Below are positions 16,161 to 25,905 of a stretch of DNA of 64,000 nucleotides, piece after piece (within the stretch, counting starts at the first letter, position 1; each line of letters begins with the position of its first letter). The DNA comes from Pseudomonas sp. Teo4 (GTDB lineage Bacteria; Pseudomonadota; Gammaproteobacteria; Pseudomonadales; Pseudomonadaceae). Where the stretch lies: assembly GCF_034387475.1 (NCBI RefSeq), contig NZ_JAXCIL010000001.1, positions 2,294,001-2,358,000 on the forward strand. Reading direction: 5' to 3'. Below the pieces are notes generated by a model, which had not been told where the DNA came from, did no database searches, and saw only the letters and a program-made list of their open reading frames with translations. The translations under genes were made by a program, and so were the position numbers.

Positions 16161-16559
16161 TCAGACGAAGGTGTACGAACAGATCTTGTTGCCTGCCGGA
16201 TCACGCAGGTAGGCCGCATAGGCACCCGGCAGGTGACCACGTGCGCCAGGCTGCCCCTCATCGGTGCCGCCTGCGGCAAGGCCGGCGGCGTGGAAGGCAT
16301 CCACTTCGGCGGGAGTGGCGGCCGCAAAGCCGATCGTCACGCCGTTGCTGGAGGGTGCTTCACCATTACCCGGACGAGCGATGATGAACGCCGGCTTTTC
16401 TCGACCGAAAAGCACCCACCCACTGCCGAAAGGGCCAAGGTTGTTGATGCCGAGGGCACCCAGCGCGGCATCGTAGAATGCGGCCGACTTCTGCACGTCG
16501 GCGGCACCGATAAAGACGTGCGAGAAGATGCCGTCGCCGGAAATGACAGGATTGGACAT
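16161..16559 (-). CDS. VOC/glyoxalase-like protein of the formaldehyde operon
   Basis: 132 residues from the ATG at 16559 (AAGGAA upstream); the longer open frame has no RBS. Single-chain VOC fold with two beta-alpha-beta-beta-beta units: FSHVFIGAADVQKSAAFYD at the start and AAYLRDPAGNKICSYTF at the end, with the usual VOC pattern of histidine near the N-terminus. Small VOC proteins bind metal and act on glutathione adducts or aldehydes. Directly after frmA (43-bp gap), it may handle an S-hydroxymethyl or other aldehyde adduct; this is inference. Confidence 0.82.
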   Translation of the reverse strand: MSNPVISGDGIFSHVFIGAADVQKSAAFYDAALGALGINNLGPFGSGWVLFGREKPAFIIARPGNGEAPSSNGVTIGFAAATPAEVDAFHAAGLAAGGTDEGQPGARGHLPGAYAAYLRDPAGNKICSYTFV

Positions 16560-16602
16560 GGTTGATTTCCTTGATAGTTGGTGTTGAGTGGATTGTGAGT
16601 GA

Positions 16603-17727
<1,125 letters not shown>

Positions 17728-17795
17728 TCAGGTGGTTCAGGAGCGGAGCATTCCGCTGTGTTGTCAGTTTGGGAAATGACTCAGCTGCTGTATAT

Positions 17796-17834
17796 GGAAT
17801 TGTTTTGATTTTATAATTCCAAAATATGGAATTA
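17796..17834. promoter_or_regulatory. GGAATT/AATTCC dyads, candidate LysR operator of the formaldehyde operon
   Basis: TAATTCC (17814-17820), a 7-bp spacer, then GGAATTA (17828-17834): a perfect 7-bp inverted repeat fitting a LysR T-N11-A site. A third half-site, GGAATT, lies at 17796-17801. All sit in the 156-bp divergent region between frmA and the LysR gene, in an AT-rich stretch. Confidence 0.6.
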
Positions 17835-17868
17835 ATGACGAAAAAGGCTGCCTAGAGAGGTCTGGAGA

Positions 17869-18774
17869 ATGAACAAGGAAATCGAGTTGCTGCGCATATT
17901 CCGGGTGGCGGCCGAAAGCAGCAGTTTTCGCGACGCAGCCGTCCGCTTGGGGACATCCCCTCAAGGCGTTACGCGGGCCATTCAGCAACTGGAGCGGCAC
18001 TACGGCGAGGTGTTGTTCCATCGCAGCACACGCCAGGTGCGCATTACCGCGTTTGCCGAAGGCCTGCTGGAACAGGTGCGCCCTGTGCTGGAGCGGTTCG
18101 AAGACCTATTGCGGCCACCTGTTACCGACCAGCAGGATGCCCTGTCGGGCACCGTGCGCATCACCGCACCGCACAGTCTGGGCACCCGAGCAGTCATGCC
18201 TGCGCTGGAGCGCGTTGCCGAGCGGCATCCCGGGATCACCCTGGATGTGCGCCTGTCCGACCGACTCAGCAATACGGTTGACGATGGGATCGATGTTGGC
18301 ATCAGGGTCGGTTTCATGCGCGATAGCCGCTTCGTCGCGCGCAAGGCAGCCGACATGAGGCTGCCCATCGTTGCCGCTCCACGGCTTATCGAGAAAGTGG
18401 GCGCACCTGGCGATATCGATGCGCTGGCCGGCCTGCCGATCGCCGCAGCCCTGGATACCAATACTGGCCGCCCCTGGCCTTGGCACTTCAAAGCGGGACA
18501 GCAGTGGACACCCCCGGCTCCCACTCTTATCGCCGACAATGCCGACATGGAAATAGGGGCCGCACTGGCCGGGGTTGCCTTCGCCCAACTGGCGGACTAC
18601 ATGGCGGCTCCCTACATTGCCAGCGGGAAGCTCGTGCAGGTGCTTCAAGACGAGGAGCCTCCCGCATGGGGGTTGTACGTCTATCGGCCTCAGCGTGGCC
18701 CTGTTCCAGGAAGGGTTCGAGTGGTATTTGATGAAATGCTGGCCGCCGTTGGGGCGCTGCCAGCTTTGCGCTGA
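17869..18774 (+). CDS. LysR-family regulator divergent from the formaldehyde operon
   Basis: 301 residues. Winged HTH at 1-60 (IEVLLRIFR-like start, FRDAAVRLGTSPQGVTRAIQ), effector domain from about 90 (LSGTVRITAPHSLGTRAVMP). GGAGA precedes the ATG. Back-to-back arrangement with frmA and the shared dyads indicate control of the formaldehyde operon. Many bacteria use the CsoR-like repressor FrmR here, so a LysR regulator is an alternative solution; the inducer could be formaldehyde or its glutathione adduct, which is inference. Confidence 0.88.
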   Translation: MNKEIELLRIFRVAAESSSFRDAAVRLGTSPQGVTRAIQQLERHYGEVLFHRSTRQVRITAFAEGLLEQVRPVLERFEDLLRPPVTDQQDALSGTVRITAPHSLGTRAVMPALERVAERHPGITLDVRLSDRLSNTVDDGIDVGIRVGFMRDSRFVARKAADMRLPIVAAPRLIEKVGAPGDIDALAGLPIAAALDTNTGRPWPWHFKAGQQWTPPAPTLIADNADMEIGAALAGVAFAQLADYMAAPYIASGKLVQVLQDEEPPAWGLYVYRPQRGPVPGRVRVVFDEMLAAVGALPALR

Positions 18775-19351
18775 CACGCAACTTGGCGTTACAGGACTTA
18801 CATCGTGGAAAGCACGGTACTTAACCTCGGTGGCTTGCTCTTTCGGCTGAATTATTACACGGTCTCGGTGAAGCTTTTACGAGCCTGATGGAGGTGGTTG
18901 CAGTCGCTGCCTGCCGTCCAGGCAATGGGTAGAGTTTTCTTGACCATGGATAACGCGGAGTTGGTGATAGGACTACCAGGTGAGGGTTGACCGACGCGCC
19001 TCGCACGTACGAGCAAGGATTCCAGTTTAATTTTGGGAGCGCCTGACTAAGCGAGTGGGGCAAGGAGATCACTCGCCTTAGAGGCGAGCCGCTTCTGGCT
19101 AATAACTGTCGTCGTGAAGGGCAGCTATGGGTCGAAAGCGGGCGGTCCGCTCTTGCCATGAAGTCGCCAGCCCCCATGATCTCAAACGCCATCCATACGC
19201 CGTTCCTGGCCTTCGTCAAAAATCGCTATTGCTGCGTGTGCACAGCCCCAATTGATGAATAGATCTCATAGTGGCACTCAGATTTCCCCCTCTAATCACT
19301 GCCCAAGACTTGACCTACAGTGGTGCTCTCACTCTTATTTGGGAGCCCCCC
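18775..19351. other. 577-bp non-coding region
   Basis: No credible gene on either strand. It contains a small hairpin CTCGCCT-TAG-AGGCGAG (19072-19088) and a segment (19107-19143) whose complement resembles the repeat near 12264-12294. The 3' end carries the SDR ribosome binding site GGGAG. Confidence 0.5.
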
Positions 19352-20173
19352 ATGACAGACGTAACCGTTGTAATCGGCGCCGGCTCAATCGGCCAGGCCA
19401 TCGCTCGCAGAGTCAGCGCAGGCAAGCATGTGCTGTTGGCAGACCTGCGCAAGGAAACCGCTGACGCCGCCGCCAAGGTTCTGAACGACGCCGGTTTCGA
19501 GGTCAGCACGGCAGTGGTTGATGTCGCCTCCCGAGCCTCCGTTCAAGCATTGGTCGATACCGCGTCCGCCCTCGGCGATATCACCGGGGTGATTCATGCC
19601 GCAGGCGTGTCCCCCTCCCAAGCGCCACCGGCGACCATCCTGCGTGTGGACTTGTACGGCACCGCGCTGGTGCTGGAGCTTTTCGGCAACGTCATTGCCA
19701 AAGGTGGCTCTGCCATCGTCATCGCTTCGCAGTCTGGTCATCGCCTACCGGCACTGACGCCTGAGCAGAACAAAGCCTTGGCCCTGACACCCGTCGAAGA
19801 ACTGCTTGCACTGCCGATGTTGCAGCCCGACCAGGTGACCGACCCGCTGAATGCCTACCAGATCTCCAAACGCGGCAACTCCCTGCGCGTAGCCGCAGAA
19901 GCGGTTCGTTGGGGTAAGCGCGGCGCTCGCGTCAACACCATCAGCCCGGGCATCATTTTCACCCCGCTGGCGCGAGATGAACTCAATGGCCCACGCGGTG
20001 CTGGATACCGAAGCATGATCGATTCCTGCGCAGCCAAACGGGGTGGCACACCAGATGAAGTAGGCGCCGTCGCCGCTCTACTCATGGGCCCGGAAGGTAC
20101 TTTCATTACAGGCAGCGACTTCCTCATGGATGGCGGCGTGACCGCACAATACTGGTGGGGTGAAAGCCAGTAG
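19352..20173 (+). CDS. Short-chain dehydrogenase/reductase
   Basis: 273 residues from the ATG at 19352 (GGGAG upstream; the open frame extends upstream without an RBS). Classical SDR: dinucleotide motif VIGAGSIGQAIA (about 8-19), IHAAGVSP in place of the usual NNAG, catalytic Ser at 126/128 (SQSGH), Tyr169 and Lys173 (AYQISKRG) and TISPGIIFTPL after the active site. The C-terminus FITGSDFLMDGGVT is standard. Substrate unknown. It is convergent with the aldo/keto reductase gene; both may belong to one redox module with the LysR gene at 21303. Confidence 0.87.
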   Translation: MTDVTVVIGAGSIGQAIARRVSAGKHVLLADLRKETADAAAKVLNDAGFEVSTAVVDVASRASVQALVDTASALGDITGVIHAAGVSPSQAPPATILRVDLYGTALVLELFGNVIAKGGSAIVIASQSGHRLPALTPEQNKALALTPVEELLALPMLQPDQVTDPLNAYQISKRGNSLRVAAEAVRWGKRGARVNTISPGIIFTPLARDELNGPRGAGYRSMIDSCAAKRGGTPDEVGAVAALLMGPEGTFITGSDFLMDGGVTAQYWWGESQ

Positions 20174-20200
20174 CGCGTGCTTCACGCAAGCCCCCTACTC

Positions 20201-21208
20201 TCACACCTTGCGGCCTTCGACCGGGTAGCCAGGGTCGGTAAAACCGTGAGTGGAAGCGTGGCCCGGCACCACCAGGCTATCAACCAGTTGCTCGTCATCC
20301 GGGCCCAGTTCCAGCTGCAAGGCATCCATGTAGCTATCCCAGTGTGCTTCGGTGCGAGGGCCCGCAACAGCGGCACTGACCAACGAGTTCCTCAGTACCC
20401 AGGCAATGGCGAAAGCGATGGGGGTAGTTCCACGCTCGGCCGCGTAACGAGCGATCGTTTGAGCCACCTGCAACGACTCGGGGCGCCATTCCGTCTGCTG
20501 GATTCGCTTGTCACCTCGACCTGCTCGAGTGTCTGCCGCCGGAGCTGCATTGACCGCATACTTTCCACTGAGCACGCCCCTGGCCAATGGGCTGTAGGGC
20601 ACAACCCCAATGCCGTAGTGCCCGGCGACAGGCAACTGCTCGACTTCGGCAATCCGGTTCACGATGTTGTACAGCGGTTGGCTGACGGTTGGCCGCGGCA
20701 TGCCGAGCGCGTCGGCAAGCCTGACCATTTCAGCGATCCGCCAGCCGTGGAAATTGGAAACACCGTAGTAGCGGATCTTGCCTTGACGGATCAAGTCGTC
20801 AATCGCGCGCATCCCCTCCTCCATCGGTGCGTCGGTCAAGGCGCGATGGAAGTACAGAACATCGATGAAGTCGGTACCCAGGCGCTTCAGGCTGTCCTCG
20901 ACGTTCTGGATGATCCATTTACGCGACTGTCCCTGTCGATTGGGGCCAGCGTCTGCGGATGATGGATAGCCAAACTTGGTAGCCACAATCCAGTCATGCC
21001 GGGAGGCGGCAATGGCACGACCGACCACCTCTTCAGAACGGCCTGCGTGGTAGGCGTCTGCGGTGTCGATGAAATTGATGCCCGCTGCAGCGGCTTTGTC
21101 GATGATGCGCCGGGAGGTGGCTTCATCGGTCTCGCCGCCAAACATCATTGCGCCGAGACACAGTGGAGATACTTTCAAGGCACTGCGGCCCAGATAACGG
21201 TAGTTCAT
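20201..21208 (-). CDS. Aldo/keto reductase
   Basis: 335 residues, (beta/alpha)8 NADPH-dependent oxidoreductase. Catalytic tetrad residues are visible: Asp48 and Tyr53 in FIDTADAYHAGRSEE, Lys78 in IVATKFGY and a histidine in YFHRALTD. Cofactor-binding residues occur near the end (VAGPRTEAHWDS). It reduces aldehydes or ketones; the specific substrate is not readable. A CATGAA-N5-TTCATG dyad lies 83-99 bp upstream, matching one in front of the neighbouring LysR/CMD pair, so it is probably part of that LysR regulon. Confidence 0.88.
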   Translation of the reverse strand: MNYRYLGRSALKVSPLCLGAMMFGGETDEATSRRIIDKAAAAGINFIDTADAYHAGRSEEVVGRAIAASRHDWIVATKFGYPSSADAGPNRQGQSRKWIIQNVEDSLKRLGTDFIDVLYFHRALTDAPMEEGMRAIDDLIRQGKIRYYGVSNFHGWRIAEMVRLADALGMPRPTVSQPLYNIVNRIAEVEQLPVAGHYGIGVVPYSPLARGVLSGKYAVNAAPAADTRAGRGDKRIQQTEWRPESLQVAQTIARYAAERGTTPIAFAIAWVLRNSLVSAAVAGPRTEAHWDSYMDALQLELGPDDEQLVDSLVVPGHASTHGFTDPGYPVEGRKV

Positions 21209-21290
21209 GACAGACCCTTGATTGCTTGAAAAACGAGACCACCCTAAGCCAGGACGGGCGGGTGATTAAGTTGCAAAAAAGGGAAACGCT

Positions 21291-21307
21291 CATGAATCCA
21301 TTTCATG
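21291..21307. promoter_or_regulatory. CATGAA-N5-TTCATG dyad upstream of the aldo/keto reductase
   Basis: CATGAA (21291-21296), TCCAT, TTCATG (21302-21307). It overlaps the LysR stop codon and sits in the promoter region of the reductase gene. The same 17-bp architecture recurs at 22275-22291. Confidence 0.6.
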
Positions 21308-22205
21308 AATCTAGATCAGTGAAACGAAGCGCCTCCACGACAAGGTTCAATACGCGCGACGACTGTCGTCGACTGGGGTAGTAAACGTGCAGGCCTGGAA
21401 AGGTGGGGAACCACTTTTCAAGCACCCAGACCAGCCGACCGGCAGCGACATGCTCCCGGACCAGATCCTCTGGCAGATAAGCGATTCCGCAGCCATCCAT
21501 GGCAGCTGCAAGCATCGGATAGGTCCCATTGAAGGTCAGCTGGCCGTTCACCCTGATCTGTACTTCGCGCTGACCATCGCTCAGCTCCCACGGGTAGCAG
21601 CCGCCATGGGTGGGCAATCTGAGATTGATGCAATTTTGTTGCCCCAACTCTTCTGGTGACTGCGGCATGGCCCGCCCGTTGAAGTAGTCGGGAGAAGCCA
21701 CCATCGCCATCCGTAAATCCGGGCCGATGCGTACCGCGATCATGTCCTGCGCAATCTGATCCCCCAGACGAACGCCGAGGTCATAGCGCTGCGCGACGAT
21801 GTCTGTCAGACCGTAGTCAGTGGTGATCTCGATCTTGATGTCTGGATACTGCAGCATCAGCGTTTTCAAGCGCGGCCACAGCACAGCATTGGCGGCGTAG
21901 TCCGTTGCAGAAATGCGCAAGCTGCCACGCGGAGCATCCCCAAGCTCGATGACCTCTGCGATCTCGGCATCGACCTCGGCAAAGAGCGAGGAAAGCTTCT
22001 CGAACAATTGCTCCCCTGCCTCGGTAGGCGTGACGCTTCGCGTTGTGCGAGTCAGCAGCCTTACCCCCAGGCGAGCCTCCAGCGTGCGGATGGTGTGGCT
22101 CAGCGCCGATTGCGAAACCCCAAGCTGAGAAGCGGCCCTGGTGAAACTTCGCTCACGGGCAATCGCGAGAAAAGCCTGAAAATCGCCGTAACCGTCACGT
22201 GCCAT
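21303..22205 (-). CDS. LysR-family transcriptional regulator
   Basis: 300 residues from the ATG at 22205; the first 24 codons of the longer frame look non-coding. HTH at about 1-60 (FTRAASQLGVSQSALSHTIR), effector domain from about 88 (PRGSLRISATDYAANAV). The type resembles regulators paired with AKR/SDR genes. Two copies of CATGAA-N5-TTCATG flank it, one before the reductase and one in the divergent region with the CMD gene. This suggests it controls both neighbours and itself. Confidence 0.9.
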   Translation of the reverse strand: MARDGYGDFQAFLAIARERSFTRAASQLGVSQSALSHTIRTLEARLGVRLLTRTTRSVTPTEAGEQLFEKLSSLFAEVDAEIAEVIELGDAPRGSLRISATDYAANAVLWPRLKTLMLQYPDIKIEITTDYGLTDIVAQRYDLGVRLGDQIAQDMIAVRIGPDLRMAMVASPDYFNGRAMPQSPEELGQQNCINLRLPTHGGCYPWELSDGQREVQIRVNGQLTFNGTYPMLAAAMDGCGIAYLPEDLVREHVAAGRLVWVLEKWFPTFPGLHVYYPSRRQSSRVLNLVVEALRFTDLDS

Positions 22206-22274
22206 TGATACACCCGCTGCTGAGTTCAACCACAACAGGATACCGGCGTGGTGAGCGCCGGTCGCTGAAAAATT

Positions 22275-22291
22275 CATGAACCTGATTCATG
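22275..22291. promoter_or_regulatory. CATGAA-N5-TTCATG dyad in the LysR/CMD divergent region
   Basis: CATGAA (22275-22280), CCTGA, TTCATG (22286-22291). It lies 70 bp from the LysR start and 136 bp from the CMD start, and is identical in both half-sites and spacing to 21291-21307. Confidence 0.65.
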
Positions 22292-22426
22292 AGAGCATGC
22301 AGCTTATGCGCCTTAATCTGTGTTTCGAAGTTATCTACCCTTTGCCCAGCTACTCATTCGTTTCAACTTCGCGGGCCGTAGGTGAATGGCCCGTGGAAGC
22401 TTCGACTCTTCCCAAAGGAATGTCCG

Positions 22427-23209
22427 ATGAAGCTGCTTGCCGCTACCACTTTCGCAACCCTTCTGCTTTCCGCCGTTGTGGACGCTGATGAAGCTCAGCC
22501 ACGCCAAGATCCAAAGCCCTCGCCGGACGTGCTTGAGGTCACCCCGCAACTCTACAAGTACACGACCGAGCTGCTCTTCGGTGAAGTGTGGAAGCGTGAG
22601 GCGCTGGTGCCACGCGACCGCAGCCTGATCACCCTGGCGGCGCTGATTGCAAGCGGTCAAGTGCCGCAACTCACCAGCCACATCCGACTGGGGCTGGATA
22701 ACGGACTCAAGCCCAGTGAGATCAGCGCCGAAATCACCCACCTGGCGTTCTATTCAGGTTGGCCCAACGCCATGTCGGCAGCCGGCGTAGCCAAACAGAT
22801 CTTCAACGAGCGCAACTTACCTGCAGAGCAGATTGTGCCGCCAGCGAGTGAGCCCATATCGCTCGATCCAGAGAGCGAAGAGAAACGCCGGGCCGCGGTA
22901 GAGGCCGGCGTCGGTGATGTCGCACCTGAGCTGGGCCGTTATACCAACGACGTTTTGTTCGGTGACCTGTGGCGGCAAAGCAGTCTCAGCCCCCGAGACC
23001 GCAGTTTGGTCACGGTCGCAGCGCTGATCGCCCAGGGGCAGGCAGCGCAGCTGCCCTTCCACCTCAACCGCGCCATGGACAACGGGCTCAGCCAGGCCCA
23101 AGCCGCCGAAGTAGTCACTCACCTTGCCTTCTATGTGGGTTGGCCAAAGGCGATGTCTGCTGTCCCGGTGCTCAAGCAGGTCTTCACTTCGCGTGAGCAG
23201 AACGGGTAG
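22427..23209 (+). CDS. Exported tandem carboxymuconolactone-decarboxylase-like protein
   Basis: 260 residues from the ATG at 22427 (AAGGA upstream). The N-terminus is a signal peptide (MKLLAATTFATLLLSAVVDA). Two CMD-like repeats follow: LVPRDRSLITLAALIASGQ with EISAEITHLAFYSGWPNAMS (first, about 35-125) and LSPRDRSLVTVAALIAQGQ with EVVTHLAFYVGWPKAMS (second, about 150-255). The protein has no cysteine, so it is not an AhpD-type peroxidase. CMD-fold proteins include decarboxylases and redox proteins; this one's reaction is unknown. Its 3' end overlaps the opposite-strand MFS gene by 26 bp. Confidence 0.83.
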   Translation: MKLLAATTFATLLLSAVVDADEAQPRQDPKPSPDVLEVTPQLYKYTTELLFGEVWKREALVPRDRSLITLAALIASGQVPQLTSHIRLGLDNGLKPSEISAEITHLAFYSGWPNAMSAAGVAKQIFNERNLPAEQIVPPASEPISLDPESEEKRRAAVEAGVGDVAPELGRYTNDVLFGDLWRQSSLSPRDRSLVTVAALIAQGQAAQLPFHLNRAMDNGLSQAQAAEVVTHLAFYVGWPKAMSAVPVLKQVFTSREQNG

Positions 23210-24779
23210 GTCTGTGAGGGAGATTGGCCCTGCGCGCCAGCAGCAACTTGATGCACACCAGCAGCGGCGCCGCTACGGCAAACAGCAACGCCACGGCATT
23301 GAACGCCGTATCGAACGCGATGACCGACCCTTGCCCCACCACTGCCCGCCCCAGCAGGCTCATGGCCGCCCGCCCAGCTGCCAGCGGATCCATACCCTCG
23401 AGCCTTAGCATTGCCGTGGTCGATTCCAGCCGTTCAATCACGGCCGCCGTCCCTGCACTGACATGCGCGCCGAGCGCCTGGGCATTGAGCACGCCGTGCT
23501 GGTCCAGCAGCGTCTGCAGCCCTGCCACGCCCAGCAAGCCACCCAACTGCCGCCCGGTATTGAACAGGCCGATACCGCTGGCCAGGCGATACCGGCGAAG
23601 CTTGCCGAAGGCGATCAGGGTCAGCGACAGGAACAACAGCCCCAGGCCAGCGCCGCGCAGCATGACCGCAACCATCATGTCGTCCATGCCGCTCTCGCGG
23701 GTCGAGCCCGAAAGCATCCACATCGCAATCATGATCGTCAGGATGCCGAACGGCACCGTGGCAAAAGGCGCGAGACCACGCACCTGGATCAAATAGGCCA
23801 CGCCCAGCAGCACAGCGATGAACACTGCGCCACTGGGCAGCAGCAACAGGCCAGCATCGGTCGCCGTGAAGGCCAGCACCGACAAGGCAAAAGCCGGAAT
23901 CACGAACGCGCTGCCGAACAACGCCGCGCCAGCGACGAAGCTGACGATGAAGGCGAAGGTGAAGTCGCTCGATTGGAACAGGCGCAAGTCCAGCACGCCC
24001 TGTCCTTTGCCCACCAGTTGCTGGCCAAGGAACAGCAGCAGCGCTGCCACACCGACCACACTGGCCCAGCGCAGGTGCGATGCTTCGAACCAATCCCAGC
24101 GGCTGCCCTGGCTCAGGACGTAGCTCAGGCACAGCAATGCGGTGGCTGCCAGCACGCAGCCCGGCCAATCGAAACGGCGCCGCCCTGGCTGAGCGCCCGC
24201 AGGCAGCTCGACAAACAGCAATAACCCAGTCGCCGCCAAGGTCAAAGGCACGACACTGAGGAAAATCCAGGTCCAGTCCTGCCGGTCGATCAGCCAGCCC
24301 TGCATGGCGGGGGTGAGCGCCGCCGGTGCGACCACTGCACCGATGGCGAACAGGCCTTGCAGCACCGGTTGCTGCCTGCGCGGGCAAGCCAGGAAGATCA
24401 GCGTCTGCCCCGCCACCAGCAGCACACCCCCCGCCATGCCCTGACAGGCGCGCAAGGCCACCAGCACATCGACGCTCACCACCCACGCGGCAGCGGCGCA
24501 GGCAAACCCCATGAGCTGGGTCGCGCCGATGATCACCAGGCGCGGTGGCAGGCGCCCCAACAGCCACGGCGCGATCAGGAACCCCATCAATTTGCAGGCG
24601 GTGTAAGCAACATCCAGCCAGGCGAACTCATCCGGTGTGGCATGGATATCGCCCAGGATGTCGTTGCGCCCGAATGCCAGAACGCTGCTGGCGATGGCGT
24701 CGGTGAGGGCCGCCAGCACGATGCCAGCCACCAGCAGCCAACCGGTGGGCCGGCTGCTGCCCGCCCGGACGATGTTCAC
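23184..24779 (-). CDS. MFS drug-efflux transporter, DHA2 (EmrB-like) type
   Basis: 531 residues with about 14 predicted helices, the DHA2 length. Helix-rich N-terminus with TACKLMGFLIAPWLLGRLPP and RACQGMAGGVLLVAG (motif C region). It pairs with the HlyD/EmrA-like adaptor just upstream: the ATGA at 24776-24779 overlaps start and stop, a sign of translational coupling. Together they would form an inner-membrane plus periplasmic efflux unit using a TolC-like channel encoded elsewhere. The substrate is unknown, though the operon also has a cupin and an NmrA-like gene. Confidence 0.87.
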   Translation of the reverse strand: MNIVRAGSSRPTGWLLVAGIVLAALTDAIASSVLAFGRNDILGDIHATPDEFAWLDVAYTACKLMGFLIAPWLLGRLPPRLVIIGATQLMGFACAAAAWVVSVDVLVALRACQGMAGGVLLVAGQTLIFLACPRRQQPVLQGLFAIGAVVAPAALTPAMQGWLIDRQDWTWIFLSVVPLTLAATGLLLFVELPAGAQPGRRRFDWPGCVLAATALLCLSYVLSQGSRWDWFEASHLRWASVVGVAALLLFLGQQLVGKGQGVLDLRLFQSSDFTFAFIVSFVAGAALFGSAFVIPAFALSVLAFTATDAGLLLLPSGAVFIAVLLGVAYLIQVRGLAPFATVPFGILTIMIAMWMLSGSTRESGMDDMMVAVMLRGAGLGLLFLSLTLIAFGKLRRYRLASGIGLFNTGRQLGGLLGVAGLQTLLDQHGVLNAQALGAHVSAGTAAVIERLESTTAMLRLEGMDPLAAGRAAMSLLGRAVVGQGSVIAFDTAFNAVALLFAVAAPLLVCIKLLLARRANLPHRPTRSAHAK

Positions 24780-25849
24780 GAACCACCCCCAACCTCGATC
24801 TGCACCCGCGCCGACAACCCCGGCACGATGCGCCCAGGCAATGGGTTGTGGGCCAGACGGATCTTTACCGGCACCCGCTGCACCACGCGCACGAAGTTGC
24901 CGGTGGCGTTGTCCGGCGGCAACAGGCTGAACGCCGCACCACTGCCAGGCGCGAAGCTGTCGACGACGCCATCGAGCGTGTCAGATGGGTAGCCGTCAAG
25001 GGTAACCCTCGCCCGCTGCCCAGGCTGGATATGCTCCAGCTGGGTTTCCTTGAAGTTGGCCACGATCCACACGCCCTCGACCGGCACCAGGTCGAGCAAG
25101 GCACCGCCCTGCGTGACGAAGCGCCCTACCCGCACCTGCCGATTGCCAATCACTCCAGCCACCGGTGCCCGCACCACGGTGTGCTCCAGCTCGATCAGCG
25201 ACAGGTCGCGTGCGGCCTCGGCCTGGGCGATGGCCGCTACAGCGGCCTCACGTTGGGCATCCAGCACGGCGATACGCTGGCGCTGGGCATCGAGTGTCGC
25301 CGCCGCAGCCGTGAGCGCCGCCTCGGCACTGCTGCGGGCGGCGTCGGTCTGATCGACCAGGGCCTGGCTGACCGCGCTGAACTGGATCAGCTTGCGGCTG
25401 CGCTCATGGGTCTTGTTGGCAAGTTGTCGCTCGGCCATGGCCGCCTGGCGCTGTGCCTCGGCCTGGCGAATCTGCGCCTGCTGCAGGCGGGTCTGGGCAT
25501 CGACATCGGTCAGGCGAGCCTCGGCAGCCTTTAGATTGGCCTCGGCCTGGGCCAGGTGCGCGCGGTAGTCGCGGTCATCGATGCGGAACAACACATCGCC
25601 GGCCTTGACCTGCTGATTGTCCTCGACCTCTACCGCCGTCACGTAACCTGACACCTTGGCCGCCATCGACGTGACATCGCCACGCACGTAGGCGTTGTCG
25701 GTAAAGGCGGCATCACTGGAACGAAACGCCAGCCAACCAACCGCCAGCACCAGCACGGCCGCTACGCACAGGACGATGCCCAGTTTCTTCATTCTGGCCG
25801 GCCGCGCCGCCACGGCCTGGTCGGCCTGCTCAGGTTCATGTGTGTTCAT
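24776..25849 (-). CDS. HlyD/EmrA-family membrane fusion protein
   Basis: 357 residues from the ATG at 25849 (AGGA upstream). Single N-terminal anchor helix (about 22-42), barrel-sandwich/lipoyl halves (VSGYVTAVEVEDNQQVKAGDVLFRID, with the partner VRAPVAGVIGNRQVRVGRFV) flanking a long alpha-helical hairpin rich in Ala/Gln/Glu (about 100-205), then a beta-barrel domain. Periplasmic adaptor of an MFS-type tripartite pump, translationally coupled to the EmrB-like gene downstream. Confidence 0.9.
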   Translation of the reverse strand: MNTHEPEQADQAVAARPARMKKLGIVLCVAAVLVLAVGWLAFRSSDAAFTDNAYVRGDVTSMAAKVSGYVTAVEVEDNQQVKAGDVLFRIDDRDYRAHLAQAEANLKAAEARLTDVDAQTRLQQAQIRQAEAQRQAAMAERQLANKTHERSRKLIQFSAVSQALVDQTDAARSSAEAALTAAAATLDAQRQRIAVLDAQREAAVAAIAQAEAARDLSLIELEHTVVRAPVAGVIGNRQVRVGRFVTQGGALLDLVPVEGVWIVANFKETQLEHIQPGQRARVTLDGYPSDTLDGVVDSFAPGSGAAFSLLPPDNATGNFVRVVQRVPVKIRLAHNPLPGRIVPGLSARVQIEVGGGS

Positions 25850-25905
25850 GATGCGTTGTCCTGTTTTCGGCCCCGCCAGCATGTACTGCCAACAGGGCCG
25901 AAGGC

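Noticed and set aside
19310-19338. TTGACC-N17-TCTTAT as promoter of the SDR gene
   Set aside because: Good spacing, but the predicted start site would fall at or after the ribosome binding site, leaving almost no leader.
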